DNA of 64,000 bases, from positions 1 through 64,000 of the forward strand of contig JAUSMY010000010.1 of assembly GCA_030646035.1 (NCBI GenBank), read 5' to 3'. This DNA comes from Thermodesulfovibrionia bacterium. Its GTDB lineage: Bacteria; Nitrospirota; Thermodesulfovibrionia; UBA6902. The notes beneath the pieces were generated by a model, which saw only the letters and a program-made list of their open reading frames with translations, did no database searches and was not told where the DNA came from. Positions within the stretch are counted from its first letter, which is position 1. Each line of letters begins with the position of its first letter. The position numbers were made by a program, and so were the translations under genes. Positions 63,880 to 64,000 of this stretch are shown piece by piece.

Positions 63880-64000
63880 ATGTTAAATAAAAAAAAGACG
63901 ATCATTCCGCTTTTATCATGGGCATCATTCGATTTTGCCGAAACGATCTTTTCCGCAAACATCCTCTCTGTCTTCTTCCCTCTCTGGCTTACGAAGGTGC
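63880..64000 (+). CDS. MFS transporter, UMF1/Atg22-like (partial, N-terminal)
   Basis: The frame from ATG 63880 runs off the window after 40 residues. LLSWASFDFAETIFSANILS and the following VFFPLWLTK match the first helix of UMF1-type major facilitator proteins, which usually read W-x-x-(Y/F)-D-(F/W)-A. It is divergent from the GGDEF gene. The substrate is unknown. Confidence 0.7.
   Translation, partial: MLNKKKTIIPLLSWASFDFAETIFSANILSVFFPLWLTKV

Overview
The window is a 64 kb chromosomal stretch, mid-40s % G+C by eye, from a Gram-negative bacterium that looks anaerobic or microaerobic. Pointers are rubrerythrin, pyruvate phosphate dikinase, a hybrid-cluster-associated DUF1858 protein, an AhbC/NirJ-type radical SAM protein, split glycyl-tRNA synthetase, TatD fused to radical SAM, an outer-membrane-style envelope gene set and many PAS/HD-GYP/GGDEF signalling proteins. 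The gene orders glyQ-glyS-ppdK and ilvD-ilvB-ilvN-ilvC-psd-pssA-leuA-leuC-leuD fit Nitrospirota or the former Deltaproteobacteria; I lean to Nitrospirota, as inference from gene content only. There are no rRNA genes, recognisable tRNAs, transposase genes or CRISPR arrays.

Layout. 1-2.1 kb: the tail of an unknown gene, an AT-rich methyltransferase-like gene, trmJ and a DOMON-like gene. 2.1-8.2 kb: DUF116, a DEAD-box helicase with an attenuator-like leader, a MATE exporter, DUF2156, a cold-shock protein whose ribosome site lies in a hairpin, a small basic/acidic protein and DUF1284. 8.2-8.65 kb: a 440-base gap holding a candidate structured RNA. 8.6-15.1 kb: a phosphorelay island (two duplicated kinase/receiver pairs, then a receiver-HD-GYP protein). 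15.2-18.9 kb: small stress and translation genes, a second copy of the small basic/acidic protein, a second DEAD-box helicase and darP. 18.9-24.8 kb: glyQ-glyS-ppdK. 25.0-26.0 kb: an Nfu-like protein, a short heme-copper-oxidase-like membrane protein and DUF1858, with two matching CRP/FNR-type operators. 26.1-34.4 kb: cell envelope genes (O-antigen ligase-TPR, FecR with Cys repeats, amidase, D-aminoacylase, AI-2E exporter). 34.4-42.5 kb: a heme operon (hemW, radical SAM, hemE, hemH, hemG) with PAS and PAS-HD-GYP genes inside it. 42.5-43.5 kb: a NicO/UreH-like metal transporter. 43.6-53.3 kb: a nine-gene branched-chain amino acid and phosphatidylethanolamine operon. 53.4-64 kb: DUF465, TatD-radical SAM, rubrerythrin, truA, yifB, pilZ, ilvE, pcm, an FAD dehydrogenase, surE, a degenerate GGDEF protein and the start of an MFS transporter.

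The signals that gene annotation alone would miss are as follows. (1) A GC-rich palindromic repeat family occurs in at least four copies. Two sit in frame inside conserved enzymes (the ATPase domain of a histidine kinase, and HemW) and one supplies the kinase's stop codon. HemH carries a separate in-frame low-complexity insertion. (2) Two identical half-site palindromes, TATGAT-N4-ATCATA, each lie 29.5 bases from a -10 box, the -41.5 geometry of class II CRP/FNR promoters; they drive the Nfu/heme-protein pair and DUF1858. (3) Three unrelated genes share a layout of promoter, short leader, terminator-like hairpin and then ribosome site. (4) The cold-shock gene has a 9-bp hairpin covering its ribosome site. 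(5) A structured RNA of about 153 nt is predicted at 8259-8411. (6) A two-member family of small basic-head/acidic-tail proteins sits next to cold-shock and RNA-helicase genes.
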